Source: Bacillota bacterium (GTDB lineage: Bacteria > Bacillota > Clostridia > Acetivibrionales > DSM-1351). Taken from it: a stretch of DNA of 54,385 nt. The translations under genes were made by a program, and so were the position numbers. The stretch is taken from NCBI GenBank assembly GCA_023431385.1, contig JAEYWA010000055.1, positions 1 to 54,385 on the forward strand, read 5' to 3'. The notes under the pieces are model-generated. The model was not told the origin of the DNA and searched no databases. It saw only the letters and a list, made by a program, of their open reading frames with translations. Positions 52,587-54,385 of the stretch are shown piece after piece (the stretch's first letter is position 1; the number at the start of each line of letters is the position of its first letter).

Positions 52587-52656
52587 GCAGTTAACTGATA
52601 ACAAACTAGAATTTCCTCGGTACAATCTGCTATCAGATTATATTAACTGCACCGAG
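52587..52656 (-). promoter_or_regulatory. Leader with mutually exclusive hairpins before methyltransferase
   Basis: GCAGTTAA (52587-52594) is complementary to TTAACTGC (52643-52650), and CTCGGT (52616-52621) to ACCGAG (52651-52656). The two pairings interleave, so only one can form at a time, as in attenuators. No clear terminator T run was seen. Confidence 0.4.
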
Positions 52657-52721
52657 TAGTTAATTCGTTTTATTCTCTTCACTAAGTTTCACCTCTTTTA
52701 ACTTAAGCCTAGATTATGAGT

Positions 52722-53195
52722 TCAGCATGGCATATCAAATGAAAGCATCATTCTTATTTCTTTATATTGAATTCCACCAGCCTCATACTCAAATATATAT
52801 CCTTCTTTAAAACCTGCTTTTTTATATAGTGCAATGGCCACCACGTTATCAACTTCTGCACTGGTATAAAGTGTTGATACATTAGGGTATTTATCTTTAA
52901 AAAAGAGCAAAAACTGTTTCAATGCTTGCTTCCCAAAGCCAAAGTTCTGGTAAGACGACCCTATCATAAATCTGCTCATTGACCAACCATTCAGTTCTTC
53001 ATCGAAGTCATACAAAATAAATCCTACCATTTGTGATTTATTGTAAATTGCTAGAGGATATAAATTAGGTTCATATGCTGCTTGTACTAATGAGAATTGG
53101 TTTGGTGCTACAAATCTTTTTTGATTTTCATCAACGCTTAACGCTATGCATTCATTATAGTTTGTTTTATCAATTGGACGAAACTCTATTTCCAT
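52722..53195 (-). CDS. GNAT acetyltransferase, spermidine/diamine acetyltransferase-like
   Basis: A 157-residue GNAT protein. FRPIDKTNYNECIALSVDENQ at the N-terminus, the acetyl-CoA-binding segment MIGSSYQNFGFGKQALKQFLLFF, and VAIALYKKAGFKEGYIFEYE are close to BltD/PaiA-type polyamine acetyltransferases. Length is normal and the gene is intact, in contrast to the two decayed GNAT genes in this window. AAGGTAAC precedes ATG 53195. Confidence 0.88.
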   Translation of the reverse strand: MEIEFRPIDKTNYNECIALSVDENQKRFVAPNQFSLVQAAYEPNLYPLAIYNKSQMVGFILYDFDEELNGWSMSRFMIGSSYQNFGFGKQALKQFLLFFKDKYPNVSTLYTSAEVDNVVAIALYKKAGFKEGYIFEYEAGGIQYKEIRMMLSFDMPC

Positions 53196-53369
53196 ATTAT
53201 GTTACCTTCTAATAATAAAAATATTCTTTATTGCATATAAATCGACTAATTTTCATTATAGCACATTTACCTATTGATTTACCCAATGATACTCTCACAA
53301 TGTCAGTTGATTCAAAACATCTTTTACTTCATTAGTTGCTTGTATCGTTCAGCATAACCTCATGAGAAA

Positions 53370-53898
53370 ATGCTTTATCCAGATCAGCGAGTCCAAGTTG
53401 ATGTTAAACATGTACCGGCAAGCTGTTTTGTCGGAGATATAAAAGGTCAGAAACTTTACCAATACACTGCCATCGATAAGTTTTCAAGGTTTAGGTATGT
53501 GGAAAGAATCTAGCACATATACAGCGATGCTTTTTCTAAGGAATATGCTGAAAGCTTTTAAATTTCATGTAGAATTTGTATTTACATATAATGGTATTGA
53601 ATTTACAGATAGGCTCAACCAACACAAAAACAAACCAACCCTATTTGAACTAGAACTTGTAAAGCAGTACATATAGCATAAATTAATTAGGCCTTATACT
53701 CCAAGACATAATGGTAAGGTAGAGCGAAGCCACCGTAAGGATAATGAGTACTTTTACGCAGTACATAAATTCTATCCTTTGAGGATTTTAGCAGACAGCT
53801 TTACATACACAACTGGAAATATAGTAGGCTTTATATATAGCTATCTAATGGATGTGTTTATTCAACAAATACTACAGAAATTCTACTTAGTTACTTAA
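53370..53898 (+). pseudogene. Decayed IS481-like transposase (integrase core)
   Basis: Rightward reading gives YPDQRVQVDVKHVPASCFVG and YTAIDKFSRFRYVERI, the first DDE Asp region of IS481/IS3-type transposases. A stop and frameshift follow. Then FTYNGIEFT corresponds to the normal DNG(S/A)EFT motif with the second Asp changed to Tyr, followed by another stop and RPYTPRHNGKVERSHRKDNEYFY with the catalytic Glu. Several lesions and a lost Asp make it inactive. No clear terminal repeats were identified. Confidence 0.8.
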
Positions 53899-54236
53899 TT
53901 ACTATTTGTCATAATGAATAGTTTGACAATATTTCTATCCACACTGTATGGGTAAACAGCCAAGTTTTTGTTTAAAAATACTTATAATAAAATAGGGTAT
54001 TACTCTTAAACAATAAGAAATAATACCCATACTTAATTTAAAACCTAACTCATTTAGAATGCTTATTGGCTTCTGATCAACCTCTTTTAAGCCGTTATCA
54101 ATTGGTCTATATGATTAATTGCTGCCTTGATAAACGTCTCAAGATACATTCTATAAACAGGTCTCATTTGACTTTCTTAAGACATACGCGTCTCAGGCTT
54201 TACGGACTGGAGCAATCCTTTAAAGTTCTGTGCAGC
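53899..54236. other. Gene-free gap between transposase relic and ppdK
   Basis: No credible gene on either strand. It may contain the end of the decayed insertion element and should contain the region downstream of ppdK. No strong terminator was seen. Confidence 0.4.
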
Positions 54237-54385
54237 TTATTTCTGTCCCAAACCTGCCCCACCTATTGCTGCCTGAGCCGCGGCAAGTCTTGCGATAGGC
54301 ACACGGAACGGTGAGCAGCTTACATAGTTCAGGCCTGCATTATGACAGAACTCGACCGAAGATGGATCTCCTCCATGTTCTCCGC
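54237..54385 (-). CDS. ppdK: Pyruvate, phosphate dikinase, C-terminal fragment (partial)
   Basis: The minus strand from the window edge reads GEHGGDPSSVEFCHNAGL, NYVSCSPFRVPIARLAAAQA and stops at TAA 54239-54237. This is the highly conserved C-terminal end of PPDK (GGDP...FCxxxGLxYVSCSPFRVPxARLAAAQA), including the catalytic Cys region (FCxxxGLDYVSCSPFRVP). The enzyme interconverts pyruvate/ATP/Pi and PEP/AMP/PPi, central in clostridial glycolysis. Only 49 codons are in the window. Confidence 0.95.
   Translation of the reverse strand, partial: GEHGGDPSSVEFCHNAGLNYVSCSPFRVPIARLAAAQAAIGGAGLGQK

Noticed and set aside
52560..52700. T-box or known riboswitch before the methyltransferase
   Set aside because: No T-box core motif, no recognised riboswitch core and no clear terminator; only interleaved complementary segments are reported.
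54066..54314. 82-codon open frame on the + strand near the right edge
   Set aside because: It overlaps the conserved C-terminal PPDK coding sequence on the opposite strand and has no recognised features.
1..54385. CRISPR array, prophage or integrative element
   Set aside because: No regularly spaced repeats, cas genes, phage structural genes, integrase or att-like repeats were seen; the only mobile trace is the IS481-like relic.

Overview
The window looks like a low-GC, endospore-forming member of the Clostridia (Bacillota). The evidence is an alpha/beta-type SASP gene, several CotF-type spore coat genes, an AddAB (not RecBCD) nuclease, RNase J, TmcAL, an S-layer (SLH) protein, strong Shine-Dalgarno sites and AT-rich spacers. 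The gene mix would fit a Ruminiclostridium-like cellulolytic clostridium, but that is inference only; no search was run. One end cuts an oligopeptide-binding lipoprotein gene and the other cuts pyruvate phosphate dikinase.

Layout. 1-5322 (-): a complete Opp/Dpp-type peptide ABC importer (two ATPases, two permeases, partial binding lipoprotein). 5323-7513: a gene-poor stretch with tRNA-Tyr, an Fpg/Nei-like protein without the usual catalytic proline, and a small zinc-ribbon protein. 7514-11770 (+): a heterodimeric multidrug ABC exporter behind a leader that holds a 12-codon ORF and an intrinsic terminator, an arrangement like Bacillus bmrBCD attenuation. 11776-12753 (-): two decayed genes (GNAT, YidC). 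12858-21246: a metallo-hydrolase, TmcAL, a SecA-like ATPase with a C-terminal hydrophobic anchor, RNase J and a GT4 glycosyltransferase. 21247-21875: an orphan consensus promoter followed by a perfect hairpin, then tRNA-Gln. 22019-30407 (-): addB-addA and a CPBP protease. 30632-32045 (+): thioredoxin reductase-like and CBS proteins. 32107-34912: an SLH protein and a MerR/TipAS regulator with a 19-bp-spacer palindromic promoter and its own leader peptide. 35040-35744: an unusual two-halves ferritin-like protein.

35886-43032 (-) is a compositionally richer (higher GC by eye) transport island: a TetR regulator, two fused ABC exporter-fold subunits, an ECF S component, EcfT and a double-ATPase EcfA. 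Two related palindromes flank tetR and probably coordinate the island. 43230-45995 (-) is a sporulation cluster in which two small-plus-CotF pairs flank a zinc alcohol dehydrogenase, followed by a SASP gene. 46132-50741 holds an EamA exporter, an ANT(6)-like aminoglycoside nucleotidyltransferase and feoAB iron uptake. 50742-54236 is a decaying accessory tail: a DUF5131-like remnant, a frameshifted GNAT, an intact methyltransferase and GNAT, and an IS481-like transposase relic.

The items most worth following up are the two leader-peptide systems (exporter attenuator and MerR/TipAS), the membrane-anchored SecA paralogue, the ECF/ABC/TetR island, the linker-split diiron protein and the orphan sRNA-like unit.
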